DNA of 64,000 bases, taken from contig JAYMGJ010000240.1 in the NCBI GenBank assembly GCA_037178675.1, forward strand, positions 1 through 64,000. The letters are read 5' to 3'. The notes beneath the pieces are model-generated. The model did not search any database, was not told the DNA's origin, and was given only the letters and a program-made list of their open reading frames with translations. The stretch comes from Scleroderma bovista (taxonomy: Eukaryota > Basidiomycota > Agaricomycetes > Boletales > Sclerodermataceae). Each line of letters starts with the position of its first letter. Within the stretch, counting starts at the first letter, position 1. Positions 10,777-22,351 of the stretch are shown piece after piece. A program made the translations under genes and the position numbers.

Positions 10777-11293
10777 GCGACCACATTCACTCTCCCTCTC
10801 TGTCTATAAGCTCCCTCTTTGTCTTTGGACTTGTAGGTCACCCAGTGCTGGCCTAAAGCTCCTATATTGCTGTTTATCAGATATATCTTGTATCTGATCA
10901 TTTCTCTAGGCTGAAGCGCAGTCTAGCATCACTGTCCACTCCATCCCATCACTGTCCATCCCATTCTTGAAGCAGGAACTGTCCCCTTGCTTCCCTGTTG
11001 CTCCATCACTGCTGTTACACCCCTGTTGCCAATCTATCATTGCTCTTCAATCCCAGGACTCTTCCTAACCACTGTGGTAGGCTGAAGAGGAGTCAATACC
11101 ATCCCCAGTCGCATTCCATCCCCATCAGAAGCCCTTCCCTTCCCTCCTGCATCCTGCCTGAAGGCGTGCAGCACATCCCCATGAGGAGATTAAATACCAG
11201 AAACGCAAAGGAAGACCACCACTCACATATTGCTGTCATTTGGTGTTGGTTGTTGGTTGTTCTGACCTCTTCCCTCACTTAGGCGCACACCAA

Positions 11294-11556
11294 ATCGGTC
11301 ACAACCTCCACCACCTCCCATCAAAGTCGACGGCGAACCCAAGTTCGAGATCACCGAGATCCTTGACTCAAAGTTCGACCGACATCGACGCCAATGCCCA
11401 CTCCTCTACCTAGTTAGATGGGCTGGTTACGAAGGTACTGACGAAGAAACATCTTGGTTGATCGTGACCAAGCTAGGACACGCATCAGAACTCATGGCCG
11501 ACTATCACAAAGCCTACCCGACTAAGCCAGGCCCCTTAGAAAGCCTCTCACGCTAA
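11294..11556 (+). pseudogene. Gypsy chromodomain (end of pol, split off by insertion)
   Basis: After the nested LTR the pol frame resumes with a proline run and then EITEILDSKFDRHRRQ, LLYLVRWAGYEGTDEETSWL and a C-terminal helix ending SLSR at the stop 11554-11556. This is a canonical chromodomain (Y-x-V-R-W-x-G-Y core), which marks the element as a chromovirus. Chromodomains target integration to marked chromatin. Confidence 0.9.
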
Positions 11557-11627
11557 GTCTTTTGGATCACCGAACAAAGTCTATTGATAGTATACAAAAA
11601 CTAAATACATTTACAAGTACAATCTGA

Positions 11628-12212
11628 CTACTCGGACTCGCCCTCGCCATCTTCGTCCCCCGACTCTTCGCCTTCCCCGTCCGTCTCATCCGACTCCTCC
11701 TGCTCCTCACTCTCCTTGGGCTTCGCTTTGCCCTTGCCCTTTGGGTCCCTCGCATCTGCGACCCTCTTCGTTTCCCAGGCGATCCCTTCCACCTTTCGAC
11801 TGAGCTTCACCAGCTCTCTGGTGTTGTGGTCAATCGCCGCCACGATGTCCCCGAGTCGGCGGTCTAGGACCAGTGCGACTGGGTCCGGGCGATTCGATGG
11901 CCCAGCCACCGAGAACCCTCCCATCGCCGCCTCAATCTCCTCTGTACTCGCGGCATCGGCGACTGTCTTCCTCGTCCGCTTCCTCTTTTCCCCTCCTCTC
12001 GGCGATGTGTTCACTTCCGCCACCTTCTCTCTCTGCTTCCTTTTCTCCCCACTCGCTGACCTCTCCATCGCCGCCATCGTAATCTCGAAGGTGCATTTGA
12101 TCTTGGATCGTTGACACCGACTGCAAGGCGGTGTGCGCGCACCGTCAGCCAGTTCGCACTCGGCACTGTGGCCGCTTTGCCTGCACCGGTCACAAGGGGG
12201 CCTGAACCCCAT
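11628..12212 (-). CDS. Antisense cysteine-cluster protein carried by the gypsy element
   Basis: This 194-residue frame lies between the chromodomain and the 3' LTR, opposite to gag-pol. It starts MGFRPPCDRCRQSG and has CDRC .. C .. CSRCQRSKIKC, a spacing reminiscent of fungal zinc-cluster proteins. A basic segment (GEKRKQREK, GGEKRKRTRKTV), a putative helix (IDHNTRELVKLSRKVEG) and a long acidic Glu/Asp tail follow. The homologous locus in gypsy element 2 (36140-36934) has an upstream coiled-coil exon joined by a 54-bp intron, so the ATG at 12212 is an internal Met and this copy has lost exon 1 together with most of the 3' LTR. Function unknown; nucleic-acid binding is an inference from the cysteines and basic patches. 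Confidence 0.65.
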   Translation of the reverse strand: MGFRPPCDRCRQSGHSAECELADGARTPPCSRCQRSKIKCTFEITMAAMERSASGEKRKQREKVAEVNTSPRGGEKRKRTRKTVADAASTEEIEAAMGGFSVAGPSNRPDPVALVLDRRLGDIVAAIDHNTRELVKLSRKVEGIAWETKRVADARDPKGKGKAKPKESEEQEESDETDGEGEESGDEDGEGESE

Positions 12213-12229
12213 GATGCCCGTGTTGGAAC

Positions 12230-12271
12230 GGGGACCCTAGAGATCAGATCAGTGAAGAACCGGTCTTGACA
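12230..12271 (+). repeat. Remnant of gypsy 3' LTR
   Basis: The last ~40 bp match the end of the 5' LTR (TAGAGATCAGATC..GGTCTTGACA) and abut the AGTAC duplication. A deletion removed the rest of the LTR and exon 1 of the antisense gene. Confidence 0.85.
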
Positions 12272-12512
12272 AGTACCATGATTGTATTTTCTGTATTTAG
12301 TACATATATCTACAAGCTATACACCCTCTGGCAACCCTTCAAGGGAGCACAGGGGCGCACATAATGTACCTACCTTGTCCCATATTAGATGGCCAGACGA
12401 GGGTGATATTTGCCCAGGTCTGATGGGCCAGCAGATGGGGAGCCTGGGAAAGACTGTCACCATGTAACACAGGCAGGCTGAACATTAGAGTATTGTCATT
12501 ATGTGATATGGG

Positions 12513-12755
12513 CACTTCCTAGGCTTTAGGAAGAGTCCAGACCCCTATCCCCTTCGTCATCTATTGCTCCTGTACCCCAGGAGTATCCTGCATCATTGTC
12601 TGCATCACCCTGTTGGTGTAGATCCCCTTCCCCCCTCCTCAGCACATCCTCTCTGGACACCGCGGAGGTAAACCACCACTTGCACATATTTGTAGTCCTT
12701 TGTTGGTGTTGTGTTTGGGTTATTACTCTGACCCAAATCCACACTTTGACTCACA
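12513..12755 (+). mobile_element. 3' fragment of family A LTR
   Basis: It is about 95% identical to the end of the family A copies, from CACTTCCTAGG to CTTTGACTCACA. The 5' part is missing. The 236 bp between the gypsy element and this fragment (12277-12512) show nothing I can identify. Confidence 0.85.
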
Positions 12756-12779
12756 CCACTCACGTGATTACCTATAGCA

Positions 12780-15700
12780 CCATGTTAAGGCAAGATCTTA
12801 TTGATCAGCTTCAACCTGCCCACCTCCTACCACACTGCTTTTCTGATAGTACACGGCCCATCGGCTACCCATCTGCATACCTCCATGGGGTTTTGGAAAT
12901 GCAATTGCAAGACTCATGAATGCGGTGGAGCTCTTGTACCAGCACATGTGGCTGCTGCCCACTCAAGATCTGATTTATGTGAACAGACAAAGGTCTTGCA
13001 ATCACAACTGTGTGTCGCGGTGCACAGGTTCATGCCCTCTGCCCATAAAGATGCTGGGCCCATCTCACGCTTGTTTCCGCATCCTATATGTGCACCTTTA
13101 CCACCTCTCTCCCCTCATGTCAAGTTTTTTGACCCTCCATGCACTTCAACCAGCACCGTTGAACAAGAAATGCTTGATCACGGTACTCTTATTAGCAAGG
13201 ACATTGATCTTCTGATGTTTGGCAGCACTTTACCGAATCTTGGTCCCAACTTCCACAGCCCGGAAGCACTCGCTTCAGCGGTGGATTACTTTCAGGAGTA
13301 TAATGCAAGAACTTCTGCTGGTGCATGACCTCTTACTGCATTCGAAGCTCACCATCTCCCCACTGATCCAGATCAACATGCCATCCAGTGCCAGCTCCAG
13401 CAAATTGCAGAACAGGTCAATGAGGAGCAGGATCTCCTGGTGGATGATGGCCTGGCACCTGATAACAACAATCCATCCTATGTTGATGAGCTGTGGATGT
13501 ACCCTGATGAAGTCGACCAGCCTCATGAAGTAGAGCTACCTGATGATACTTTCCATCCAAGCATTAATGATGAAGACAACCCCAATCCCTTCTGCTTCAA
13601 TGATGAGGTGTGGTCCGATACAATAGACCTTGCTAATATCCTGGAACATGTTAGAGTTATCCATGCAACGGTATCATGGTTGCATCTCCAGTTCCACCTT
13701 CCACACGTTGCTGGCAATATTTGCTTTAATCCTGCTATTCTTCAGCCCAACCACTCCTACACCATTCACCACTCTTAAATCTGGCAATTGCCTTCTTGGT
13801 GTCAATAAACTGATTCATACTTTGCCTGTCTGCCCGACCTGCCGTGACGTATAACGCTGATTTGTTTCTTCCTGGCCAAACTTCACGAGGCAATACATGC
13901 GGAACAAAGATGCCAATTATCAAGTATCCTTACCTCCCACTATCTAAACAGATCACCTTGATTCTCAAGATTCCTGGGATTGAAGCGACTCTTGATGAGT
14001 GGTGAGAGAAGCCACGCACACCAGGCACATATACAGACATCTTCGATGGAGACATCTGCTGCACAAAACTCAAAGCACCAGATGGCAGACTATTCTTCTC
14101 AAACAATGCGAACAAATGATATGGTCCAAATGGCGAGCTTTGCTTGGGTCTGAACCTTGGTGTGGATTGGTATGCTTTGTTCAATTATACTATAACTCAA
14201 GGCATATCATTACAGGTTCTCATATATCCAGAGTAACATCATGCCATCTCATTCATCAGCTCCCACCTCGTTCTTGATTTGTAACCTGCTGCCTGAGTAC
14301 AGGTAATTCTAGATACACTAATGTTTTTATGTGCAGCTTGAATCACACCTGCAGATATTGGACTGCGAACTTGATGTGTACGAGCATCATGCCAGGCCCT
14401 AAAGAGCAGTCACCGGACCAAGTACAACACTTCCTTCGACCTATCATCTCTGACTTATTGTGACTCTGGAAATATGGTCTCAAAGTGCCCATGGAATCCC
14501 AACCACAAGGTAAGCCTCTACTGTTTACATGTATGCCTAGTCATCTATCTTAAGATGACTCGTCTGCGTTGCTCTTGTTGCAGTCATGTGCAACAAGCCT
14601 GCGGCACACAAGATCGGCGGATTTGGTTTGCACTCACATACTTACTATTGTACAGATTGTTGGATCCCATCAATGGACAAGGGCCATCCAAAGGCCTTCA
14701 AGCGGGGAGGTAAGTACTTGATTATATATCAGGCTTGCTACTCATTGTGCTATCAGCATATCCCCCATGAACTGATGCAGAACAGCACCGTTTAGGTGAC
14801 AAATATTGCAACCTCACCACCCCAAATGCCCAAAAGAACTTTGTCAAAGAGTTTGCAATGTGATTTTCCCAACTGTCCTGCCTTCCATACTTCAATTTGG
14901 TCCAACAGATCATGATAGATCCTATGCATAACTTATTTCTAGGTAACTCTCAGTGCACAGACCTACAGAAAGTACTGACAGTTATTTTTTGTTCTCAGGT
15001 CTTGTCAAAACACATTTACAATATCTGGGTTCAAAGCATGATCTTACACCCAAACCACAAGCTGTCTATGCTCCATAATATTCTCACAGATGTACATATG
15101 CTCTTCTTATTACAACATCGTAAGTAACCATTTAAATTATTAGTTCATCATCCCAGGCACCTGTGGGAAGTTGCCAACAGACATCGGGACCCCTGCTGGT
15201 GGCTCTCTCACAGCCGATCAATGGTTGCTCCTTGCAACCATATATGGGCCCATCATCGTAAGTTTTCTTTGCATTTCATATTGGTTGTTAATTATGCTGG
15301 CTGTAGGTACCACAGATCTGGACCGCATATCTACCACACAATGCCATAGATGAGACCCTCTGTCGTCGTGTCTCCACGATCAAGAAGGCTGAGACCGAGA
15401 AACAACAGGAGGCCATGCACAAGGTGAACAACAAGGCATCCCTTGCAGAAGCCAAGAAACGTGAAAAGGACACCTTTGAAGCTGAGAAGGCCCGGATTGG
15501 ACAGGAGAACTTGGCCATCGCCGAGGCCAGAAAGCAGCAAAAGCTCCAGCAAGTAGCAGAGAAGGCCTGACAAGCAGAAGCCAAAAAGGTGCGTGCTTGT
15601 CACTTGTTATGGACATCTACATACTTCAGACACTTTTCATGCCAGGTATCCAAGAAACGAAAACCTGCATCACAAAACATTGAAGGCATGCCAGGAGGTG

Positions 15701-17030
15701 AATTGCCCAGGCCACCTCCCCCCCAAAGCAAGGCCCACAGAAAATCCACGAGCACCCGAAGATCACAATGACCAACTTGGCCTTCACCCTAATGATCCAG
15801 AAAACTTCCTCAAGCTATCCATGGCCATTCACATCCTCATCAAGCGAACAATTACCAACTACGATATTGACGAGGCTGATCAGTTACTACATGAATATAA
15901 TCTAGAGCTAATCAAGGTATGTCACCTCCCGTGATATGTACAACTAGATACCTTGCTATGGTCACATCTCCAGCTATATGGGTCAGGTGTTATGAAGCCG
16001 AATCACCACTACACGACCCATGTTGGTGAATGCGCCCGCAATTTTGGACCTCTCCATGATTTTTGGATGTTCCTATTCGAGCGGCTCAACAAGGTCTTGA
16101 AGTCTTTCAAGACCAACAACCACGCCAATGGAGAACTCAAGATGACATTTTTCAAGGAGTTTCACCATATATGTGAGACTTCCAGGGTCGTAAGTTTACA
16201 TATATCATTGATTTCACCAGACCTATTTTACTGACTATCAACCTCCAGGTGTACACTCTGCATGTCAATCCCATAAATTCTCTCAGCTCAGAGGCTGCCC
16301 GGATCATGCAGAAGGCCATGCACAAGGAGCGTGGCACTGTCACTGGGCTGGCAGCCTTGTTGCAGGAACTCGATGACATCGGTGTGGATGGTAAGCATGT
16401 CTCATGACAGGATTAGCAGATTGTATTGACTAGTTTTCATGTAGTGGGGTTGGTGTATGCACTGAGTCCATGGTCCCATGAAAGCACCTTCTCTTCCGAA
16501 ACCTATCACTTACTCGCTTGTACCCTTAACACCCGCTTCCCATTCTGCTCAATCCCAGAGGTACTTTCTATGACTACATTGTCATAAATGGGACACGCTT
16601 CCATGCCTCAAAAGCAACCGGCACACACCACTCTTCTCTTGTTCACGTCAGAATACCAGGCCAAGCACCCACTGATGCATATGGAGAACTCCTTGAGATT
16701 TTGCAGGTCGATCAACACCTACATGATGGCAAACATAGCTTTTGGTTTGGATGCATGCAATGGTTTATTCCATACAACAGAGACCAGAGGACTATCTGGG
16801 ATGATTTGTGAGTATTTCCTGACATCCTCTTTGATTGCTGATGACCACAACTTGAAGTCCTGCTTTGAACGTCTGCTTATGGGAGATTGGGGAATACCAA
16901 ACACAAGAATCATGACTTCCTTTTTTTGTGGACTTGGACTGGATAGCTAACTTGTTGGGACTGACAGTCATATCAGTTGGAGAGGGTCAGTGGAAGGTAT
17001 GGGCAACAATAGATCTGGCAAAGGTATGTA
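12780..17030 (+). pseudogene. Tnp2-type (CACTA/En-Spm-like) transposase, degenerate multi-exon
   Basis: Blocks typical of basidiomycete transposase family Tnp2 occur in order across several frames with GT..AG introns between them. N-terminal part: CKTHECGGALV, WLHLQFHLPH, LPVCPTCRDV (12880-13850). Core: YTDIFDGDICCTKLKAPDG, GLNLGVDWYALFNYT, IMPGPKEQSPDQVQ, FLRPIISDLL, NKPAAHKIGGFGLHSHTYYC, MIDPMHNLFLG (14025-14945). C-terminal part: IYNIWVQ, AGGSLTADQWLLLATIYGPI, PQIWTAYLPH, PNHHYTTHVGECARNFGPLH, LFERLNKVLKSFKTNNHANG, RIPGQAPTDAYGELLEI, KVWATIDLAKV (15000-17025). Stops (for example in SNNANK*YGPNGE and ISDLL*LWKYG) show it is inactive. Element termini were not identified. Confidence 0.85.
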
Positions 17031-17219
17031 GTGCTGTTGGTTTACAACACATCATATAACATTTATTACAGCAGTAACAAGACTTCAAGCGTGTAGAGAC
17101 ATTCACAAATTAATGTATTGGCAGTAAATTAAGCGTGAGGGGATGATTAATGCATCAACAAAACACTCCTAACTCTCCAACATGCCTTACCATGGAAAGG
17201 AACAGCCAGCTGAGGCTAT

Positions 17220-19809
17220 TCACATGTCTTCATCCTCGTCATTGAATGCCCCATCTTCATGAGTTGTTTTTAACATCTTGAGCCACTTATCCAACTCCTT
17301 CAGGTATTCGGCATCGGCTGCACAGAGTTCATCTTCCTTCAAGCAGCAATAGAACCCTTCCAGCCAAGCGACACCCTCAAGAGTGGTCACCTCTGGGTTT
17401 TCTTTGCACCATGTCTCATCTGCCATTGCTGTGAAGATCATGGCCTTTTTTGGTGGAGGACCATGATTCAAATACTTTGGAGCGACATCAAAGACTTTCT
17501 TGTGCGACATTTTGGTAGTCCTGGGGCGCTTGCGGGTTGGTTGTTGATCCGCACAGTCATTTGAGCTGGGTTGTTTCTGCTGGTTTCGCATGCCAGCTGA
17601 GCCAATGCAAAAATGCCACATACTAATAAGCAAGAATATTCTGGTGAGTTACTTCCGCCACGCAAATCTTACACTAGTAATGGCTCACATCAATTGATCG
17701 CCAGGCATGGCCTACAACCTTGTTTGCGGTCTTGCCAACTTCTGCATCTCGCCTTCGAGCCAACGTATCTGCACCATCATCATCATTACAGGTGAGAATG
17801 TCAGATCCAAGGTCAGTATTGATGAGTGCTGCCGCGCCTGGGAGGCCTGAGTCATTGTCATATTGCTGGGCTGCCTTGCGTCGAGCAGCAGCAACCTAGG
17901 ACACATTAGGTGGGGTTTCCTCATTTGACAGAAGTACATTGCTTACTGTGATATGCCGCCCTCACTGGCGATTATGTTCCAGCCTCATCATGAGCTTGAG
18001 GGCGCCCTCTGTTGGAGTTATAAACAGACTATTATGGTTTGTTTACTTACTTACATAAGCTTTCATCGCACTACATACAGTAGAGTCTATTACCATAGTC
18101 CCTCAGTAGCTTGCCAGCATACTGAGGTTATCCTACAGCTTCTCCTTCTCCCTTCTTCAGGCTAGACCTTCCCTGTGCAGACCACCACCTTTCTATACCC
18201 TCATCAAGCTCTTTTGAATGCTTATGGATGCTTTGGAAGTACATCTTAGTGCAATCTTTAATTATCGCAAGGGTGAAGGACTTGGCAGGGATTGTTTTCG
18301 TTTGGGTCTCATCCCTTTGACTCTATTGTTTCACAGGTGAGCACCCACTTCAAATTTGCATGCCAACAGATATTTGACGACACCTTTTTGTTATTATATG
18401 CACATTCCACCACTTCCTTGATGAATCTGGCATTTATATCATCATCAACTTGACCGTGCCAGATGGGGTGCCAAACACATGTGCCTTCGGCTGTCAACTC
18501 GAAGGGCTGTTCGCCATCAAGTGGCTTGATCAGAGCAAGCGCCGCTACGCATTGGTTCCTGTTACTGTCACAGTCTATTCCACACAATTGACAGAAAAGC
18601 GGCTGGATGATGGACTGGAATTGTCATCTGTGAGTTGTGGTTTTGATCCAGATTCATTGCTGATACATACTTTAACAATAGTGTGATCATTGGAGCTTGT
18701 TTTTGACAAGGTTTTTTTCTGTTGACCCTCAAGTTTCTCGTGGAGTTCTTCAATGGCACCCTCATTGGCATTGAAACATGCAGTGAGGGACTGAGTCGCT
18801 TCCCTGATAGAACTAAGTTCTTCTTCAAATCTTGTTTGTGCATCACTGAGGTTTTTGACAGTGTTCGTCAACTGGGCAACCATAGCATGCAGACTCTGAG
18901 GAGTGTCGCTCTCGTACCCAGAACCAGGTTGGTCCCCAAAGTGGGATGCACTCCGAGAACAAGATGCTGAGTAGATTATATTCTGATAGTCTCCATCGGA
19001 GTTTGATCATGACTTTGGCCAATGGAATGTCCATGGGAAGATCTCACACTGTATGGGAAGGGTGTGTACTCGCGTGTCTGGTCATTCTCTTGGTATGACA
19101 TATAGTTATGAGGTTGATTGGATTGACCCCCTCCTAGATAGGGATAGCCTTTGTGCGAGCCTTCTCCATCCATAGGACTTGGTTGGTCTTCCCTGTCATG
19201 GAAGGAAACCCCGGGAAAAAGCCAATATTCATCAAGATTGATGAGACAAGGTGAGTACAGTGATACCAACAACCAATTTGTACTGACCGATGAACCACTG
19301 TGGTCTCTTTGTTGACCAGCAGCTGTAGATCCAAAAGGATTGTCATTTCCCAATGTGGGTGGGCGTATGAGGCCTTGTGGAGTGTGTGGTACATGGGAAT
19401 ACCCCCATGGAATTTCACCATCGCGACTCATCAACTGGGATCCAGGCTGCACGTTACTGGACAGACGTCTCTGGGATTCCAAACCATGTGGGGTCTGTGG
19501 TACGTGAGGATACCCGCACGTTTCCCCACATGTTTCACCTTGGTGACTCACTGCCCGGAATCCAGGCTGTGCACTACTGGTTGGGTGTCTCTGGGAGTAC
19601 ATACCAACAAGTACTAGTATCAGGTACTTGTAGCGGAGGAGGAGAGCGTGGATGGCGTGCAGGGGGTGGGTGGGCGGGCAACCATTTTCAAAGCAATATT
19701 TGCTGCAGCAGATCATAGTATTCTGAATATAATCTGGTCTTACTATGCTGAAAAGCGTGGCTGGAATGCAGAGACTATTGGCATGAATACGACATGACTC
19801 AGTGCACAT
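17220..19809 (-). pseudogene. Hypothetical multi-exon gene opposite the Tnp2 transposase
   Basis: Reading leftwards from 19809, coding-like exons include a Gly/Pro/His-rich low-complexity part with an internal repeat (GYPHVPQTPHGL / GYSHVPHTPQGL; 18976-19650), a predicted coiled coil (LTNTVKNLSDAQTRFEEELS, 18700-18883), a 43-bp intron-like segment near 18633-18680, a domain with CQLCGIDCDSNRNQCVAAL and FELTAEGTCVWHPIWHGQ (18390-18587), a block around FTLAIIKDCTKMYFQSIHKH (18170-18290) and a C-terminal acidic tail (17220-17633). Stops and frame changes separate the pieces. I do not recognise the family. Convergent placement suggests a second gene of the same transposon. Confidence 0.45.
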
Positions 19810-20115
19810 ACACCATAATCACACTAGAATCTGATCTGAATATTATCTACATTGTTGGAATTCCCATAGCGATAAGTCTGTGAATCCCCCTGGGCTATGC
19901 TTGGAAACGAGAACACTGGGATACTATAATCAGATGTACCACTGCGAGTTGCTACACCCCGGATATAGTACGGCTATCACGACTAAACCGACCATCCCCA
20001 GACCTGATTAAAAACTTGTTTCTGCAGTGACTAGCACTCAGGTGTTTCTTCTTTTCTTGCTTGTCTGTTGTCGCATTTACTTGCTGACTCCGTTGACTCC
20101 CAACAGAACATCACC
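19810..20115 (+). other. Copia 5' leader without LTR
   Basis: No 5' LTR precedes the copia gag. A splice-acceptor-like CTCCCAACAG (20096-20105) lies just before the gag ATG at 20116, and the 3' LTR holds a donor-like CAACAGGTGAGT (22298-22309). Nothing else is supported here. Confidence 0.35.
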
Positions 20116-22090
20116 ATGTCCAGTGCTCTCGACAAGATGGTTCCCGTGTTCACTGGCTCCAACTGGCAGCAGTGGCACACCTCTATGCAGGCCTACCTTC
20201 AGGCACAAGCACAAGGCCAATGGTATGTCTACTTGATGACGCAACCCACTGACGGTCAGGATGACCGAAAGGAATGGGACGACAATACCGAGAGAGCGCT
20301 TGGTAACATCACCTTGCACCTCGCCCCTTCGATCCAGGTTGCCATCTCAAATCTTGATAGTGTTAAGGACATCTGGGACCACCTGAAGAAGAACTTTGGC
20401 ACCCCGAGTATTGGTTCTGCCTATGATGAGCTTAGCAAGCTCCTCTCGACTACCATTCCTGCTGGCTCCCATCCTGCTCTGGCTATCACCAAAGTGCTTA
20501 GCCACTTTGCTTATCTCAAGGACACTGGCTTTGAATTCCCTGCCCCCATGCAGGCTATGATTATTCTTTGCAAGCTCCCTCCCACTATGGAGGTTGTAGC
20601 TCAGATACTCAGCCAAACATCACCGGATGAGATCAAAAACCTCAAGCCCAATGGGATCGTCAAGGCCACCATGCTCTCTTTTGAGCAGAAAGGTGCCTCT
20701 TCTCGTGCTGGTGGAAAGGGCCCCCAGGCCAATAAGCTTAGCACTGTGAAGCGCAAGCCAGCTGACCCCAAATTCACCCAGCAGCAGCAGCAAGGCAGGT
20801 CCAACGGCGGTGCAAGCGGAAACACCCATGCCCAAGGACAGGGAGCCTTCTTGGGCTCGTGCTTGCCGGTCCACTATGATGGACTAGAGCCCACCATCAA
20901 CCCTTGTGCCTTGGCTCACACTCCCAGTGCTGCCCACTATGGCCCCCCTGCATTCAATAATACTATCCAGGCCTTCAATTTAGCACACTGTCTGGGGGTA
21001 GAGCCCTCCAGCCAGACCATCCGCACCCTCAACCAAGTGGTGTTGATGGCCAGTGCAAGCCTGGACAAGCCCAAGGCCGGTCCCTCCTCATTGAAGCGCC
21101 CTTGCCTTGAGGAGCATGTCACGATGTATGAGGAGGATGCCATCTCCCTTGGGGATGAAAGGCCCTTTGCTCATGAACCATTCGCTGATGACAAGTTCAA
21201 TGAGATTGATGTGATGGTCCTCGACCACTACAATGGGACATGGATGGCAATGGGCGCGGAGGCCAGCCTCATCAGGCAAGTACCTTCTGCACGTGTGCTG
21301 ACCGACACTGACATGCTCCCTTTACATGTGCGCTTTATGCCGGCACTGTATATAGCAAGCAGTAACTACAATTTGTCGTGTTGTGCCTTGAGTAATGCAT
21401 ATATTTGTTTGTGTTCAAATGATGCACACTGTGCTGGCTGTAAGGGAAAAATGGTTGATGATAGTGAACTATCTGGCACTTTCTGGCTCCTAGACTCTGG
21501 TGCATCCCACCACTTCACCGGTGACATAGGCGACTTCACCTCTTACAACACACTAAAATGAGCGCACTACGCCAAAATGGCTAATGGTGTAGCACTAATT
21601 TCTGGCATTGGCACGGTATTACTCTGGTGCCTAGACCACAACTCTGGGTATGAGAAAGTAATCACACTCAGTCAAGTGCTCCATATGCCAGGTGCTACTG
21701 CACACCTTATTTCTATGGGTGAAATGCTCCAGCATAACTACAAAGTCACTGGCGATAAGCAAGGCATTAGCCTCACCCATAAAGCAGAACACCTATGGTT
21801 TGGGCCAGACCCAGAAGACGATCGCAACATCATTTTCGGGATTAGATCTATCCTGATAATTAGATCTAACTATATTGCCTCTGTGAGCAAAGTCTGTGAG
21901 TCAGTCACAAAAGGTAACATGGAACTATTCTTCATTGATGGTGCTGAGAATCCTGCCGATCTGCTCACCAAAAACTTACCATGCGAGAAATTCGCAAAGT
22001 TCGGAGCACAACTAGGCTTACAGTTTCCCTCTGGCAGCATCTAGCGCCTTATTCGCTGAAGTGCTCTATGTGCAGCACAGCAAGGGGGAG
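20116..22090 (+). pseudogene. Ty1/copia gag-pol with large internal deletion
   Basis: The gag domain (VPVFTGSNWQQWHTSMQAYL, then WDDNTERALGNITLHLAP and LKKNFGTPS) runs from the ATG at 20116. The protease motif LLDSGASHHFTGD lies at 21488-21526, and a TAG-free frame ends at TGA 21559-21561. A second segment (21577-22044) continues in another reading with LHMPGATAHLISMGEML and SNYIASVSKV, then jumps at about 21892 into ESVTKGNMELFFIDGAENPA and LLTKNLPCEKFAKF, the end of copia RNase H. Integrase, RT and most of RNase H are therefore missing. A polypurine tract (AAGGGGGAG) precedes the LTR. Confidence 0.88.
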
Positions 22091-22351
22091 TGTTGAAGTC
22101 ACATGTGCACCCGGTGTAAACTGTCGACGAAGTGCACACAAGACTGTGACCCATATTAGTGTAGACTTAGTAATAGTCCTCTTTAGAGTAGATGTTACAT
22201 GTCACACTATTTGTTGTATATAAACAGTGTTCATTGCTTATATAATACAACAGCTCTTAACCAGCTACCACTACCATCTCTGGTTGTGCACTCCACCCAA
22301 CAGGTGAGTTGGAGTAGTAGTTCCTCTATGTATATAGGTATTGCTTCAACA
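22091..22351 (+). repeat. Copia 3' LTR (261 bp)
   Basis: It starts TGTTGAAGTC right after the polypurine tract and ends GCTTCAACA, giving short inverted ends TGTTGAAG/CTTCAACA. A TATATAAA lies near 22218. A full relative is inverted at 52664-52951. Its right side abuts a truncated family A LTR without spacer. Confidence 0.85.

Larger units (their letters stand above)
8302..11289 (+). mobile_element. Complete long solo LTR, family B (nested in gypsy pol)
   Basis: It begins TGTCACGCACC and ends GCGCACA, with a 4-bp duplication CCGA (8298-8301) / CCAA (11290-11293, one mismatch). Excising it restores the gypsy reading frame (..TIPNRSQPPPPP..). Like other LTRs it has CCAAT boxes, a TATA box and a poly-A signal in that order. 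It carries a conserved ORF (9461-9907) and a second, nested LTR (8804-9444). Net length without the nested LTR and its duplication is about 2.34 kb. Partial copies: 25866-27974, 40250-41758 (minus), 41984-42597. Confidence 0.85.
2923..12271 (+). mobile_element. Ty3/gypsy (chromovirus) retrotransposon, element 1
   Basis: The element runs from TGTCACAACC to CTTGACA and is flanked by AGTAC on both sides (2918-2922 and 12272-12276), which fixes both ends. Order: 5' LTR, gag, pol (protease, RT, RNase H, integrase, chromodomain), an antisense cysteine-cluster ORF, and a 3' LTR reduced to its last ~40 bp. A 2988-bp LTR is nested in pol at 8302-11289. Gag has one stop and pol one frameshift, so the copy is dead but recent enough that nearly all motifs remain. 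Confidence 0.93.

Noticed and set aside
13511..13545. Second hammerhead core (CTGATGAAG)
   Set aside because: No GAAA or closing stems; chance match.
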